NCBI GenBank assembly: GCA_021781745.1
Contig: JAJXWH010000033.1
Location: forward strand, 1 to 61,474
Direction: 5' to 3'
Source of the DNA: Bacillota bacterium
GTDB lineage: Bacteria; Bacillota; Clostridia; Clostridiales; Clostridiaceae
Length of the DNA stretch: 61,474 nt
The notes below the pieces were generated by a model that was not told where the DNA came from, searched no databases, and saw only the letters and a list, made by a program, of their open reading frames with translations. Numbering within the stretch: position 1 is the first letter of the stretch; each line of letters starts with the position of its first letter. Positions 1-8,173 of this stretch are shown here, piece after piece. The position numbers and the translations under genes are program-made.

Positions 1-87
1 AGTTCAATGTTTTTGTCTTGCAAATATAAAATATCTCAACTTTTTAGGGGTGGCAAGTTATTTATATAAAAAATAAGAAAAATCAAA

Positions 88-128
88 GGGTTGCTGTCTT
101 AGTTAGATAAAAAACTTTGACAGTACCC
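88..128 (+). promoter_or_regulatory. Leader hairpin upstream of ywmB
   Basis: GGGT-TG-CTGTC at 88-98 can pair with GACAG-T-ACCC at 119-128, giving two short helices around a small internal loop. No T-run follows, so it looks like a leader hairpin and not a terminator. The rest of positions 1-150 shows no gene; the ribosome binding site AAGGGGGG precedes the ATG at 151. Confidence 0.3.
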
Positions 129-150
129 TAAAAGATAAGGGGGGCTTATT

Positions 151-795
151 ATGAAAATAAAAATAAGTATAGTTTTTTTAATATTATTATCTTTTTTTAA
201 CTTAGGGGCCATTTCTAAAAATTTTAACAATACACAAAATTCATTTAATAATTTAGAAAATAGTATATCTAGTACAAGCAAATTTGAAGCAGATGGTGTA
301 AAGCTGCAATATAAAACTACAGATAACATAGAAAAAGAAATTATTAGGATAAAACAGCATTTAATTAATAATATAAACGGAAATTATGAAGATCTAGGGA
401 ATAATCAATTTGAAATATATAATAAAGATTTAGATATTAATATAAAAATGTGGTATGAAGGCAAATATACCTATATTGAAATTATTTTATTAAATAAAAA
501 CTTAGATTACTCAACAAAATATTTAAAGGATTTGCTTAAAAATATTGAAAACAACAAAATGGAGGATGTTCAATATTTTATTTATTACGAGGGAAAGGAA
601 TTGAACAAGGATTACACTATCGATAAATTAATCAATGAAAATAATTTAAAAAATGTAAAGTTTCTTGATATAAATAATGGATATGCAGGTACAGGATATT
701 TAAGCAATGGAGATAAAATTAATTTTGCACTAATTAAATATGATACTGGTTCACATATAATAATTGGTACGCCAATGATATTTGCAACATATTAA
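151..795 (+). CDS. ywmB: YwmB family secreted protein
   Basis: A 214-residue protein with an N-terminal hydrophobic segment (about residues 4-22), consistent with a signal peptide or membrane anchor, followed by a polar, Asn/Lys-rich domain. Recognition rests on length, the exported alpha/beta pattern and position directly upstream of murA and spoIID, where Bacillus and Clostridium carry ywmB (TATA-box-binding-like fold, function unknown). The start is supported by AAGGGGGG seven bases upstream. A hairpin region separates it from murA, so it may be its own transcription unit. No catalytic motif is visible; a role in the envelope or in sporulation is inference from neighbours only. Confidence 0.7.
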   Translation: MKIKISIVFLILLSFFNLGAISKNFNNTQNSFNNLENSISSTSKFEADGVKLQYKTTDNIEKEIIRIKQHLINNINGNYEDLGNNQFEIYNKDLDINIKMWYEGKYTYIEIILLNKNLDYSTKYLKDLLKNIENNKMEDVQYFIYYEGKELNKDYTIDKLINENNLKNVKFLDINNGYAGTGYLSNGDKINFALIKYDTGSHIIIGTPMIFATY

Positions 796-797
796 GA

Positions 798-866
798 CAT
801 ATTGAAAAACTATTCAATATGACTTATTTACTTTATAGATTTTATTATAAAATATAAGTCGTTTTT
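798..866 (+). terminator. Hairpin region after ywmB, possible terminator
   Basis: Two hairpins follow ywmB. CATATTGA (798-805) pairs with TCAATATG (814-821). GACTTAT (821-827) pairs with ATAAGTC (854-860), and the latter is followed by GTTTTTG. The second could act as an intrinsic terminator, but its loop is long. Confidence 0.4.
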
Positions 867-911
867 GAACAGTTATTTTCAAATGCTTAACAATTCATTA
901 TGGAGGATAAT

Positions 912-2174
912 ATGGAGAAAATTGTGGTTAAAGGTGTAAAAGAACTTAAGGGTGAAGTTGATATAAATTGTGCAAAAAATTCAATTTTACCTATAATTGC
1001 AGCAACTATACTTTGTCCAGAACCTATAGTTATAGAGAATGCACCAAAATTAGAGGATGTAGAAGTTATATGTAAGTTATTAAGTGGATTAAATTGTGAT
1101 GTTGATATCTCAAATGTGAACAATCAATTAACTATAAATACAAAAAATATAATAGAGATGGATGCAAATGCAGAACTTATGAGAAAAATGAGGGCATCAT
1201 TCTTAATTATGGGGCCTATGCTTGCTAGATTTGGGTATTGTAAGTTATCGCTACCGGGAGGGTGTAACATAGGAAGTAGACCAATAGATTTACATCTTAA
1301 GGGATTTAAGTTACTTGGAGCAGATGTTATAATAGGCCATGGTTTTGTTGAAGTAAGAGCAAAAAAAATGATAGGAAGCAGGATATACCTAGATTTTCCT
1401 TCAGTAGGTGCGACAGAAAATATTATGATGGCATCAGTATTTGCTGAGGGTACAACAATAATAGAAAATGCGGCAGAAGAGCCAGAAATATGGGATTTAG
1501 CTCGATTTTTAAATGAAATGGGGGCTAGGATAGAAGGCGCAGGACTTGGAAAAATAACAATAAATGGAGTGAAAAGTTTAAAGGGGACAAATTATACTCC
1601 TATTTACGATAGAATAGAAGCTGGAACATTTATGATAGCTGCTGCTATTACAAACAGCAAATTGAAGATTAATGGAGTAAATGAAGAACACTTAAGGCCT
1701 GTAATAGAGAAATTAAAAGAGTGTGGAGTCAAATTTAGTAATTATGCAAATGATTCTGTTGTTGTAGATGGAAGAGGCATTAAGAAGCCATTAGATATAA
1801 AAACTCTTCCGTATCCTGGATTTCCAACAGATTTGCAAGCACAGATGATGAGCTTATTATCAGTGGTTGAAGGTGTTAGTGTTATTACTGAAACAGTATT
1901 TGAAAATAGATTTATGCATGTTGCTGAACTTCAAAGGATGGGAGCTAATATAAAAATTGATGGAAGAACTGCAATAATTGAAGGGGTTCATAAATTAACT
2001 GGATGTGAAGTTAAAGCAACAGATTTGAGGGCTGGAGCGGCTGTGATATTAAGCGGGTTAGTAGCTGAAGGCCAAACTAAAATAAGTGATGTATACCATA
2101 TAGATAGAGGTTATGTTAATATTGAAGATAAATTCAGAAGATTAGGAGCAGAAATTTATAGAATAAGTCTATAA
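912..2174 (+). CDS. murA: UDP-N-acetylglucosamine 1-carboxyvinyltransferase
   Basis: Catalyses the first committed step of peptidoglycan synthesis, moving enolpyruvate from PEP to UDP-GlcNAc in the cytoplasm. The start at 912 is preferred over an in-frame ATG at 900 because GGAGG (902-906) overlaps the upstream ATG and sits correctly before 912. With this start the conserved Lys-Asn pair falls at residues 22-23, as in the family. The PEP-binding cysteine lies in LPGGCNIGSRP (about Cys118, equivalent to Cys115 in E. coli), so the enzyme should be fosfomycin-sensitive. Length (420 residues) is normal. Clostridia often carry two murA paralogues; position before spoIID fits the atp-distal copy. 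A terminator follows at 2191. Confidence 0.96.
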   Translation: MEKIVVKGVKELKGEVDINCAKNSILPIIAATILCPEPIVIENAPKLEDVEVICKLLSGLNCDVDISNVNNQLTINTKNIIEMDANAELMRKMRASFLIMGPMLARFGYCKLSLPGGCNIGSRPIDLHLKGFKLLGADVIIGHGFVEVRAKKMIGSRIYLDFPSVGATENIMMASVFAEGTTIIENAAEEPEIWDLARFLNEMGARIEGAGLGKITINGVKSLKGTNYTPIYDRIEAGTFMIAAAITNSKLKINGVNEEHLRPVIEKLKECGVKFSNYANDSVVVDGRGIKKPLDIKTLPYPGFPTDLQAQMMSLLSVVEGVSVITETVFENRFMHVAELQRMGANIKIDGRTAIIEGVHKLTGCEVKATDLRAGAAVILSGLVAEGQTKISDVYHIDRGYVNIEDKFRRLGAEIYRISL

Positions 2175-2190
2175 GTTAAATAGACTAAAG

Positions 2191-2219
2191 AGCTATCTTA
2201 TTTTTAGATAGCTTTTTTG
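2191..2219 (+). terminator. Intrinsic terminator after murA
   Basis: AGCTATCT (2191-2198) pairs with AGATAGCT (2206-2213) and is followed by TTTTTTG, a textbook Rho-independent terminator. Confidence 0.9.
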
Positions 2220-2307
2220 TTGCTTAAATTTTAGACGATTTAAAAAGGTAACATAACTTGAAGATTAGAACATATACTTTAAAGTGCAGATTTTTGGGGG
2301 TAGGATT

Positions 2308-3369
2308 ATGATAAAAATGATTAAAATTAAAGCTACAAATATGAAGATAAATAGTAATGTTAAAATAATTGGTATTATGACCTTAATTATTTTTGTTATG
2401 TTAATAGCACTACCTATAATATTTCTTGGAGAAGATAAAGGAATTAACAATATCTTTAAGCTAAATAATAGTGATATGGTTAAGAACTCAAGTTTGATTT
2501 TTCCAGCTAACGGAAAAGTTAAGCTTTATCGTAAGTCAGAAAACAAGGTCGTAGATATCGATTTAGAGGAATATATAATGGGAGTAGTGGCAAGTGAGGT
2601 ACCTGCTAGTTTTAACGAGGAAGCATTAAAAGCTCAAGCAGTTGCTGCACGTACATTTTATATGAATAGAAGAAATAATCCATGTAAAGATTCCAAGAAT
2701 AACGGAGCTGAGGTTTGCGATACCACTAATTGTCAAGTATATATGAGTAAGGAAGAGAGAATGGCAAGCTGGAGCAAAAGCGAGGCGCAAAGTAACTGGG
2801 ATAAAATACAGAAAGCTGTTTTAGATACTAAAGGACAAGTTCTTACCTATGATGATGAAGTACTGGAGTATCCACAATATTTTGCCATTAGTTCTGGAAG
2901 AACTGAAGATGCAAAAGATGTGCTTTCAATTGATGTACCATATTTAAAATCCGAAGAAAGCAAAGGTGAAGAGATTGCTCCTAAATTTAAAACGACTATA
3001 AAAGTTCCTATAAATGAATTTGTTGATAAAATCAATAAGAAATATACTAATTCTAATATTAATAGAAGTAATATTACATCACTTGTAAAGATAGAAAGTT
3101 ACACTGAGGCTGGAAGTGTTAAAGAGATAAAGATTGGAAATAATACAATAAAAGGAACAGAATTTAGAGAATTATTTAATTTAAACTCAACAAATTTTAA
3201 AGTGAGTTTTGACAAAGATATAGTTACAATAAATTGTACAGGCTATGGTCACGACCTTGGAATGAGTCAATGGGGGGCAAATGTTATGGGAAAAAATGGA
3301 TCAACATATGAGGATATTCTTAAACATTATTATAATGGTGTGAAGATTCAAGAGATTAAATATAAGTGA
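2308..3369 (+). CDS. spoIID: Stage II sporulation protein D
   Basis: Membrane-anchored lytic transglycosylase of the SpoIID-SpoIIM-SpoIIP complex that degrades peptidoglycan during engulfment of the forespore. A transmembrane helix (about residues 18-40 from this start) is followed by the SpoIID domain. YIMGVVASEVPASF carries the catalytic glutamate, then AQAVAARTFY, and the C-terminal GYGHDLGMSQWGA motif is intact. The start at 2308 is chosen over an upstream GTG at 2284 because GGGGG lies at 2296-2300. Length is 353 residues. Expected to be sigma-E dependent from family knowledge; I did not identify the promoter with confidence. Confidence 0.95.
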   Translation: MIKMIKIKATNMKINSNVKIIGIMTLIIFVMLIALPIIFLGEDKGINNIFKLNNSDMVKNSSLIFPANGKVKLYRKSENKVVDIDLEEYIMGVVASEVPASFNEEALKAQAVAARTFYMNRRNNPCKDSKNNGAEVCDTTNCQVYMSKEERMASWSKSEAQSNWDKIQKAVLDTKGQVLTYDDEVLEYPQYFAISSGRTEDAKDVLSIDVPYLKSEESKGEEIAPKFKTTIKVPINEFVDKINKKYTNSNINRSNITSLVKIESYTEAGSVKEIKIGNNTIKGTEFRELFNLNSTNFKVSFDKDIVTINCTGYGHDLGMSQWGANVMGKNGSTYEDILKHYYNGVKIQEIKYK

Positions 3370-3898
3370 GACATTATCTACAGATGATGGGTGGGCAAAG
3401 AATTTATAGGAATGCATGTTGAAAGTAAAATTTGTACTTAATAATAGTGTAAAAGTCATTAATTAATGATGAAATCCTTATAATGAAGTTTGAGGAGTAA
3501 AATATAGGTTCAATGGAAATCTTATATTTTGAGTTTATATATATTTGCAATAAATTAAAAAAGTTTATTGCAAATTTTTTTTTGTTCTTTTGATTAAAAA
3601 GGAGAAAAATGGATAAAATTTAAGCTGATACTATTTCAAAGTAGGAATTATATAAGAAAACATTTCAGGTAGATTCAATAACCAGGCTGAGATCATCTGA
3701 ATTATTAACCGAAATGGTTATCATTTTCAGATTACTGTGACCTTGAATTTAGAAAAAACATACAAGCTAAGGTTTCCAGGGATTAGATAAATTTAATAAA
3801 AAATTCTCTTCAAACTTTGAAAATAATATGTAATAAAATAGCATGTTTATGTATTAATTTTCATAAAAAGGGAACTATAACAATAGGAGGTGTTCATA
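3370..3898. other. Gene-free interval spoIID-spoIIQ
   Basis: A 529-base interval with the spoIID terminator in its first half. In the second half a nested hairpin is visible: ATCTGAA (3695-3701) with TTCAGAT (3726-3732), enclosing TAACC (3706-3710) with GGTTA (3716-3720). I see no reading frame with a ribosome binding site. A weak sigma-F-like element (GTATT, then GGGAACTAT at 3870) lies just before spoIIQ. Confidence 0.5.
3544..3583 (+). terminator. Intrinsic terminator after spoIID
   Basis: TTTGCAATAAA (3544-3554) pairs with TTTATTGCAAA (3564-3574), followed by nine T residues. It lies about 175 bases past the spoIID stop. Confidence 0.88.
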
Positions 3899-4630
3899 TT
3901 GAACAAAAATTTAAAAGAAAAATTTAAAAATTTAATAAGGAAGGAGGGATTTTATATCGCTTTATTCCTTTGTCTTTGCATAGTAGTTACAGTTGGAACT
4001 GTTTCTTACAAAATGCTTAGCAATAAAAGTGAAGTAAATAAGACAGAAGATATAAATAAAGATTTAACATTGAATTCTGATAACAGTGAAAAAACTGTTA
4101 ATCAAGTTCAAAATGCTGAGAGAGTAGAAAATGTTCCAGATAATAAAGGAACTACTGATAAGACAAAGACAGAGAAATCTACTACAGTATCTACAAGTAA
4201 TACTGTAAACTTTGTAAATCCTATTGATGGTGTTGAAAGTAGACAATATACGTACCCAGCACCAGTAAAAATGGAGGAAGGTATTTTTAGAACTATTAGA
4301 GGTGTAAATTTACAAGCAAAGATAGGAACTGATGTTAAGGCAGCAGCTGATGGAGTAGTAGAGCTTGTTGATAATTCAGGAGTAGAAGAAGGAGTAGTAG
4401 TAGAAATCAAGCATGCTAATGGATTAAAAACAAGATATGGAAATCTTGATGCTAATGTCTTAGTAAAAAAGGGTGACAAGGTCAAAGCAAATCAAGTAAT
4501 TGCAAAAGTTGGAGAAACTGCAAAAGTATTTAGTAAAGATGTATTTGGAGAATTCTTAAATTTACAAGTAATCGATGCTAATGGAGAGCAAGTTAATCCA
4601 GAAAAATATTTTAATTTGAAGACTAAATAG
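3899..4630 (+). CDS. spoIIQ: SpoIIQ-like forespore protein with degenerate LytM domain
   Basis: A 243-residue protein with one transmembrane helix near residues 18-38, a charged Ser/Thr/Asn-rich linker and a C-terminal M23/LytM-like domain. Position between spoIID and spoIIID identifies it as SpoIIQ, the forespore partner of SpoIIIAH in the engulfment zipper. The usual M23 HxxxD is replaced by R-G-V-N (about residues 134-137) and the C-terminal HxH region reads L-N-L (about 221-223), so zinc-dependent peptidase activity is unlikely. The start is taken as TTG at 3899, because AGGAGG (3885-3890) overlaps the GTG at 3890. It is expected to be sigma-F dependent by family knowledge. Confidence 0.88.
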   Translation: MNKNLKEKFKNLIRKEGFYIALFLCLCIVVTVGTVSYKMLSNKSEVNKTEDINKDLTLNSDNSEKTVNQVQNAERVENVPDNKGTTDKTKTEKSTTVSTSNTVNFVNPIDGVESRQYTYPAPVKMEEGIFRTIRGVNLQAKIGTDVKAAADGVVELVDNSGVEEGVVVEIKHANGLKTRYGNLDANVLVKKGDKVKANQVIAKVGETAKVFSKDVFGEFLNLQVIDANGEQVNPEKYFNLKTK

Positions 4631-4650
4631 GATTTTATGAAAAATAGAAA

Positions 4651-4698
4651 TTAGTCATTCATTTTATGAAGATGAATGACTAATAAAAAATACTTTTT
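4651..4698. terminator. Inverted repeat between spoIIQ and spoIIID
   Basis: A perfect 12-bp stem: TTAGTCATTCAT (4651-4662) with ATGAATGACTAA (4672-4683). The T-rich tract (CTTTTTG) comes a few bases late, so termination is likely but not certain. Confidence 0.55.
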
Positions 4699-4729
4699 GT
4701 AATAAAATATAAAATAAGGAAGTGGTATT

Positions 4730-4984
4730 TTGAAAGATTATATTGAAGAAAGAGTCTTAGATGTCGCAAAGTATATTATTGATTCAAAAGCTACAATAAG
4801 AAAAACTGCTAAAGTTTTTGGGGTTAGTAAAAGTACAATTCATAAAGATATGACAGAAAGACTTTTAAAGATAAATCCTGAAATTGCACAAGAAACTCAT
4901 TCGATTTTAGAATTAAATAAATCAGAACGACATATTAGAGGTGGAGAAGCCACAAAAATGAAATATAAAATTATTGAATCTTAA
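4730..4984 (+). CDS. spoIIID: Sporulation transcriptional regulator SpoIIID
   Basis: An 84-residue DNA-binding protein that tunes mother-cell gene expression, repressing or activating sigma-E and sigma-K genes. The helix-turn-helix is clear in TIRKTAKVFGVSKSTIHKD (about residues 23-41), followed by a basic C-terminus with HIRGGEATKMKYK. Length matches the family. The start is a TTG at 4730, preceded by AAGGAAGTGG, so two consecutive sporulation genes here use TTG. It stands immediately upstream of mbl, the same order as in Bacillus subtilis. Confidence 0.96.
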   Translation: MKDYIEERVLDVAKYIIDSKATIRKTAKVFGVSKSTIHKDMTERLLKINPEIAQETHSILELNKSERHIRGGEATKMKYKIIES

Positions 4985-5063
4985 TGCGATTAAGGCTATA
5001 ATATAATATTAGTAGAATTATGTAAAGTTAGGTATTAATATGTATTATAGGAGTGAATAAGAG

Positions 5064-6098
5064 ATGTACTTTTGGAGAACAGGGATAGACCTTGCAATTG
5101 ACTTGGGAACAGCAACTGTATTAGTTTACGTAAAAGGTAAAGGGGTGATTTTAAAGGAACCTTCTGTTGTAGCAATAAATAAAAATAATAATAAATTGTT
5201 GGCAATAGGGGAAGAAGCAAGAAAAATGATAGGAAGAACCCCGGGAAATATAGTTGCAGTTAGACCGTTGAGAGATGGAGTTATTTCGGATTATGATATA
5301 ACGCAAAAGATGCTAAAAGAATTTATAAGAAAAGCATGTGGAAAAAGAAGTGTTAGAGCTCCTAAGGTAATTGTTTGTGTACCATCTCAGGCTACAGAAG
5401 TAGAAAAAAGAGCTGTTATAGATGCAGCTATGAATTCAGGAGCTAAATCAGTTCACCTGATAGAGGAACCATTAGCAGCAGCTATTGGAGCAGGTCTAGA
5501 TATTACAAAACCTAATGGATGCATGGTAGTAGATATTGGAGGAGGTACCTGCGATATTGCTGTTATTTCCTTGGGAGGAGTAGTAGAAAGAGAGTCCATA
5601 AAGGTTGCAGGGGATAAGTTTGATGATGCAATAATAAAATATGTGCGAAATGAATATAAATTGATGATAGGTGAAAAAACAGCTGAAGAATTAAAAATAA
5701 ATATTGGCTCAGCATTTAAGAATTCAAGAAATTTATCATGTATGATGAAAGGAAGAAATCTTATAACTGGTTTACCAGATGAAATTGAAATTACAACAGA
5801 AGAAATAAGGAATGCAATAAAAGAACCTGTGGAAATAATTGTTGATACAGTAAAAAAGGTATTAGAAAAAACACCGCCTGAATTAGCCTCAGATATTATT
5901 GAAAGAGGAATATTAATGACTGGCGGGGGAGCTTTAATTCATGGGTTAGATAAGCTTATAGAATTTAAAACAGGAGTATCGGCTACAATTGCTGAAAATC
6001 CTGTTGAATGTGTTGCTAATGGTACCGGGAAAGTGCTTGGTTACATAGATAAGTTAGATAACGAAGTGAATTCGCAACAAATAGTTCTCATAGAATAA
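5064..6098 (+). CDS. mbl: MreB-like actin homologue
   Basis: A 344-residue bacterial actin that forms membrane-associated filaments guiding lateral wall synthesis. Phosphate-binding loop 1 is DLGTATVLVYVKGKG (about residues 12-26); phosphate 2 is VVDIGGGTCDIAVI; the adenosine loop is MTGGGALIHGLD. The N-terminal MYFWRTGID gives an amphipathic membrane-binding start. Position after spoIIID favours Mbl over MreB, which usually sits with mreC/mreD. A strong bidirectional terminator closes the gene. Confidence 0.92.
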   Translation: MYFWRTGIDLAIDLGTATVLVYVKGKGVILKEPSVVAINKNNNKLLAIGEEARKMIGRTPGNIVAVRPLRDGVISDYDITQKMLKEFIRKACGKRSVRAPKVIVCVPSQATEVEKRAVIDAAMNSGAKSVHLIEEPLAAAIGAGLDITKPNGCMVVDIGGGTCDIAVISLGGVVERESIKVAGDKFDDAIIKYVRNEYKLMIGEKTAEELKINIGSAFKNSRNLSCMMKGRNLITGLPDEIEITTEEIRNAIKEPVEIIVDTVKKVLEKTPPELASDIIERGILMTGGGALIHGLDKLIEFKTGVSATIAENPVECVANGTGKVLGYIDKLDNEVNSQQIVLIE

Positions 6099-6102
6099 TA
6101 TA

Positions 6103-6140
6103 AAAATAACAGTCAAAAATTCTTGACTGTTATTTTCTTT
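6103..6140. terminator. Bidirectional terminator mbl / yyaC
   Basis: AAAATAACAGTCAA (6103-6116) pairs with TTGACTGTTATTTT (6123-6136). T-rich tracts on both strands and convergent genes indicate shared use. Confidence 0.85.
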
Positions 6141-6151
6141 GAAATAAGATA

Positions 6152-6694
6152 CTAAATATTAGGGAATTGTCCACAGCCTAAATTATAGGCTTCCATAAAA
6201 ATTCTTGAAATACTCTTAGCCATATCCATAATAAAAGAAAGTCTTATGCTACGGGAAAAAAAGAATTCAGCATTATCACTTGAATCAACAATTCCTATAA
6301 CTGATGCAATTCCAACTTCAGGAAGTTCTTTTCCGACTCCTTTGCCAGGATGTATTGCATAATCTCTTATGCGAATTTCACCAATATCTTCAGTATCTCC
6401 CAAGCATGCATCAATACCAATTATTGAAGCATCAGGATGCTTGGCATATATTTCATCTAACCGTTCATCTATGTTTAAAGCATGAATTGGAGAGGACAAA
6501 GTTCCATAAACAGGTAGAGGAAAAAAATTTTCGGTTAATATAGTTCCTACTAAAGGGCCTAGACAATCTCCAATACATTTATCAGTACCTATGCAAACTA
6601 TTACTGTATTTTTAGTAATATAATTTTTTATTTCTAGAGTTAGATTGTAATGTAATTTGGCATTATGAGTAAAATCTGGCTTCACCAAGGACAT
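6152..6694 (-). CDS. yyaC: YyaC-type spore protease-related protein
   Basis: A 180-residue member of the DUF1256/YyaC family, structurally related to the GPR spore protease and HybD-type maturation proteases and found only in endospore formers. The conserved core VCIGTDKCIGDCLGPLVG (about residues 33-50), the GTLSSPIHALN segment and IIGIDACLG are present. The reading frame starts with AAGGAGGT five bases before the ATG at 6694. It converges on mbl. The target of the supposed proteolysis is unknown. Confidence 0.85.
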   Translation of the reverse strand: MSLVKPDFTHNAKLHYNLTLEIKNYITKNTVIVCIGTDKCIGDCLGPLVGTILTENFFPLPVYGTLSSPIHALNIDERLDEIYAKHPDASIIGIDACLGDTEDIGEIRIRDYAIHPGKGVGKELPEVGIASVIGIVDSSDNAEFFFSRSIRLSFIMDMAKSISRIFMEAYNLGCGQFPNI

Positions 6695-6787
6695 ATACCT
6701 CCTTTATACAATATATATATGAGGAATAAAAAGAATATAGTATAAAAAAATAAATTATGGAAATTAATACTATTAAAGGAGTAATTT

Positions 6788-7192
6788 ATGAAAAAATTTA
6801 TAATATGTTTAATTTTATTGTTAACAGTAATAATGAATGTATATTTAGTGATTTACTGGGAACCTCAAAGTAAAGCTGATATTTCGCAAGAGCCAAGTAA
6901 AGAAGTTGTAACCTATTCTAAGTCAATATATAAAATTGATAAGGAGAGGGCATTAGAACAATTATCAAATGATGATAAAAAAGAGCTGGAAAATATAATA
7001 AAAAAATTATCAACTTTTGATATTGGAAAAATAAAAGAATATTATAATGATTCTGATGACGAAGAAGGAATAATAAGTATTTTTAAACTGTTAAGAAAGA
7101 GACTTGCAAGTGAAGATTATAAAAGGGTAGAGGAAATAAGTTCTTCATTTATAGATATAAAGAGAATTAATGAAGAAATAAAAAATAAATGA
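6788..7192 (+). CDS. Small membrane-anchored protein of unknown function
   Basis: A 134-residue protein with an N-terminal hydrophobic helix (residues 3-24) and a highly charged, helix-prone remainder with many Lys, Glu and Asp and no cysteine. It is likely anchored by the N-terminus with its soluble part outside, or secreted. The start is supported by AAAGGAG six bases upstream. I recognise no family. It sits between sporulation genes and the tRNA cluster and diverges from yyaC; a sporulation role would be guesswork. Confidence 0.7.
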   Translation: MKKFIICLILLLTVIMNVYLVIYWEPQSKADISQEPSKEVVTYSKSIYKIDKERALEQLSNDDKKELENIIKKLSTFDIGKIKEYYNDSDDEEGIISIFKLLRKRLASEDYKRVEEISSSFIDIKRINEEIKNK

Positions 7193-7347
7193 GTTTACTA
7201 TATTAAATAGAAGTATAATGTAGAAAAAGAGAGCAATTGGAGGCTAATCAATCTAGATGAAGTGATAGTAAGGTTGAAATAAAAGTACTTTGCAGATATA
7301 CTAATCATTGTTGATTAATGATGCAACAAGTACTAACAAAAAAATAC

Positions 7348-7432
7348 GGAGGAATTCCCGAGTGGCCAAAGGGGGCAGACTGTAAATCTGTTACGTTTCG
7401 TTTCGATGGTTCGAATCCATCTTCCTCCACCA
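7348..7432 (+). tRNA. tRNA-Tyr (GTA), copy 1
   Basis: Acceptor GGAGGAA pairs with TTCCTCC, the anticodon loop is CTGTAAA (GTA), there is a long variable arm as in class II tRNAs, and CCA is encoded. Confidence 0.97.
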
Positions 7433-7439
7433 TTAAGAT

Positions 7440-7515
7440 GGGCGCATAGCTCAGCTGGGAGAGCACCTGCCTTACAAGCAGGGGGTCACAGGTTCGAGCC
7501 CTGTTGTGCCCACCA
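7440..7515 (+). tRNA. tRNA-Val (TAC), copy 1
   Basis: Acceptor GGGCGCA pairs with TGTGCCC; anticodon stem CCTGC/GCAGG with loop CTTACAA (TAC); CCA is encoded. Confidence 0.97.
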
Positions 7516-7536
7516 TCTTAAAAAATAAGCAACAAT

Positions 7537-7570
7537 AACTGTTAACTGTTCATTGCAAACTGTTAACTGA
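7537..7570 (-). repeat. Dispersed CAGTTAAC-type repeat, copy 1
   Basis: A spacer with iterated AACTGTTAACTG-like units between tRNA-Val and tRNA-Thr. The same motif family recurs at 7851, 25641, 25945 and 60477. Read on the minus strand it gives CAGTTAACAGTT. Confidence 0.6.
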
Positions 7571-7574
7571 ATAC

Positions 7575-7649
7575 GCTGGCATGGCTCAACGGTAGAGCAG
7601 CTGACTTGTAATCAGCAGGTTGTAGGTTCGATTCCTATTGCCAGCTCCA
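7575..7649 (+). tRNA. tRNA-Thr (TGT), copy 1
   Basis: Acceptor GCTGGCA pairs with TGCCAGC; anticodon stem GCTGA/TCAGC with loop CTTGTAA (TGT); CCA is encoded. Confidence 0.97.
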
Positions 7650-7661
7650 ACAAAATAATAT

Positions 7662-7746
7662 GGAGGAATTCCCGAGTGGCCAAAGGGGGCAGACTGTAAA
7701 TCTGTTACGTTTCGTTTCGATGGTTCGAATCCATCTTCCTCCACCA
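7662..7746 (+). tRNA. tRNA-Tyr (GTA), copy 2
   Basis: Identical by eye to copy 1, 314 bases downstream of it, in a tandem duplication of the Tyr-Val-Thr cassette. Confidence 0.97.
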
Positions 7747-7753
7747 ATAAGAT

Positions 7754-7829
7754 GGGCGCATAGCTCAGCTGGGAGAGCACCTGCCTTACAAGCAGGGGGT
7801 CACAGGTTCGAGCCCTGTTGTGCCCACCA
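7754..7829 (+). tRNA. tRNA-Val (TAC), copy 2
   Basis: Identical by eye to copy 1, with the same seven-base spacing from the preceding tRNA-Tyr. Confidence 0.97.
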
Positions 7830-7850
7830 TCTTAAAAAATAAAAAACAAT

Positions 7851-7877
7851 AACTGTTCATTGTCAACTGTTAACTGA
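7851..7877 (-). repeat. Dispersed CAGTTAAC-type repeat, copy 2
   Basis: A shortened version of the copy at 7537, lacking one internal TTAACTG unit. The spacers have diverged more than the tRNAs they separate. Confidence 0.55.
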
Positions 7878-7884
7878 ATAAAGT

Positions 7885-7959
7885 GCTGGCATGGCTCAAC
7901 GGTAGAGCAGCTGACTTGTAATCAGCAGGTTGTAGGTTCGATTCCTATTGCCAGCTCCA
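7885..7959 (+). tRNA. tRNA-Thr (TGT), copy 2
   Basis: Same sequence as copy 1, with acceptor GCTGGCA, anticodon TGT and an encoded CCA end. Confidence 0.97.
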
Positions 7960-7971
7960 ATAAAATAATAT

Positions 7972-8056
7972 GGAGGAATTCCCGAGTGGCCAAAGGGGGC
8001 AGACTGTAAATCTGTTACGTTTCGTTTCGATGGTTCGAATCCATCTTCCTCCACCA
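7972..8056 (+). tRNA. tRNA-Tyr (GTA), copy 3
   Basis: The third tRNA-Tyr, which ends the array and is followed by a terminator. Confidence 0.97.
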
Positions 8057-8086
8057 AAAAGAATAAACTATGTTTATTCTTTTTTA
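8057..8086 (+). terminator. Terminator of the tRNA array
   Basis: GAATAAAC (8061-8068) pairs with GTTTATTC (8072-8079) over a three-base loop, extended by A and T runs. Confidence 0.85.
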
Positions 8087-8120
8087 TTAAATATAAGCAG
8101 AGTAGTAGTTAGTTATAATA

Positions 8121-8149
8121 TTGACTAATTATGGATGCTGTGATAAAAT
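8121..8149 (+). promoter_or_regulatory. Sigma-A promoter of metK leader
   Basis: TTGACT (8121-8126), a 17-base spacer and TAAAAT (8144-8149), placing transcription start about 18 bases before the SAM riboswitch. Confidence 0.7.
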
Positions 8150-8173
8150 GTTTTTGAAAATTAAATTATGTAA

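Noticed and set aside
3681..3720. Hammerhead-like CTGA...GAAA pattern in the spoIIQ leader
   Set aside because: The CTGANGA core is not satisfied and the required stems do not form.
3845..3878. Sigma-F-type promoter (GTATT, 14 bases, GGGAACTAT) for spoIIQ
   Set aside because: One mismatch in each box, and transcription would begin on the ribosome binding site; too weak to list as a promoter.
7586..7842. Two open frames of 60-64 codons on opposite strands within the tRNA array
   Set aside because: They are translations of tRNA genes, without ribosome binding sites.
7348..8056. Regularly spaced repeats resembling a CRISPR array
   Set aside because: The repeats are complete tRNA genes that fold with proper anticodons; spacers are not unique.
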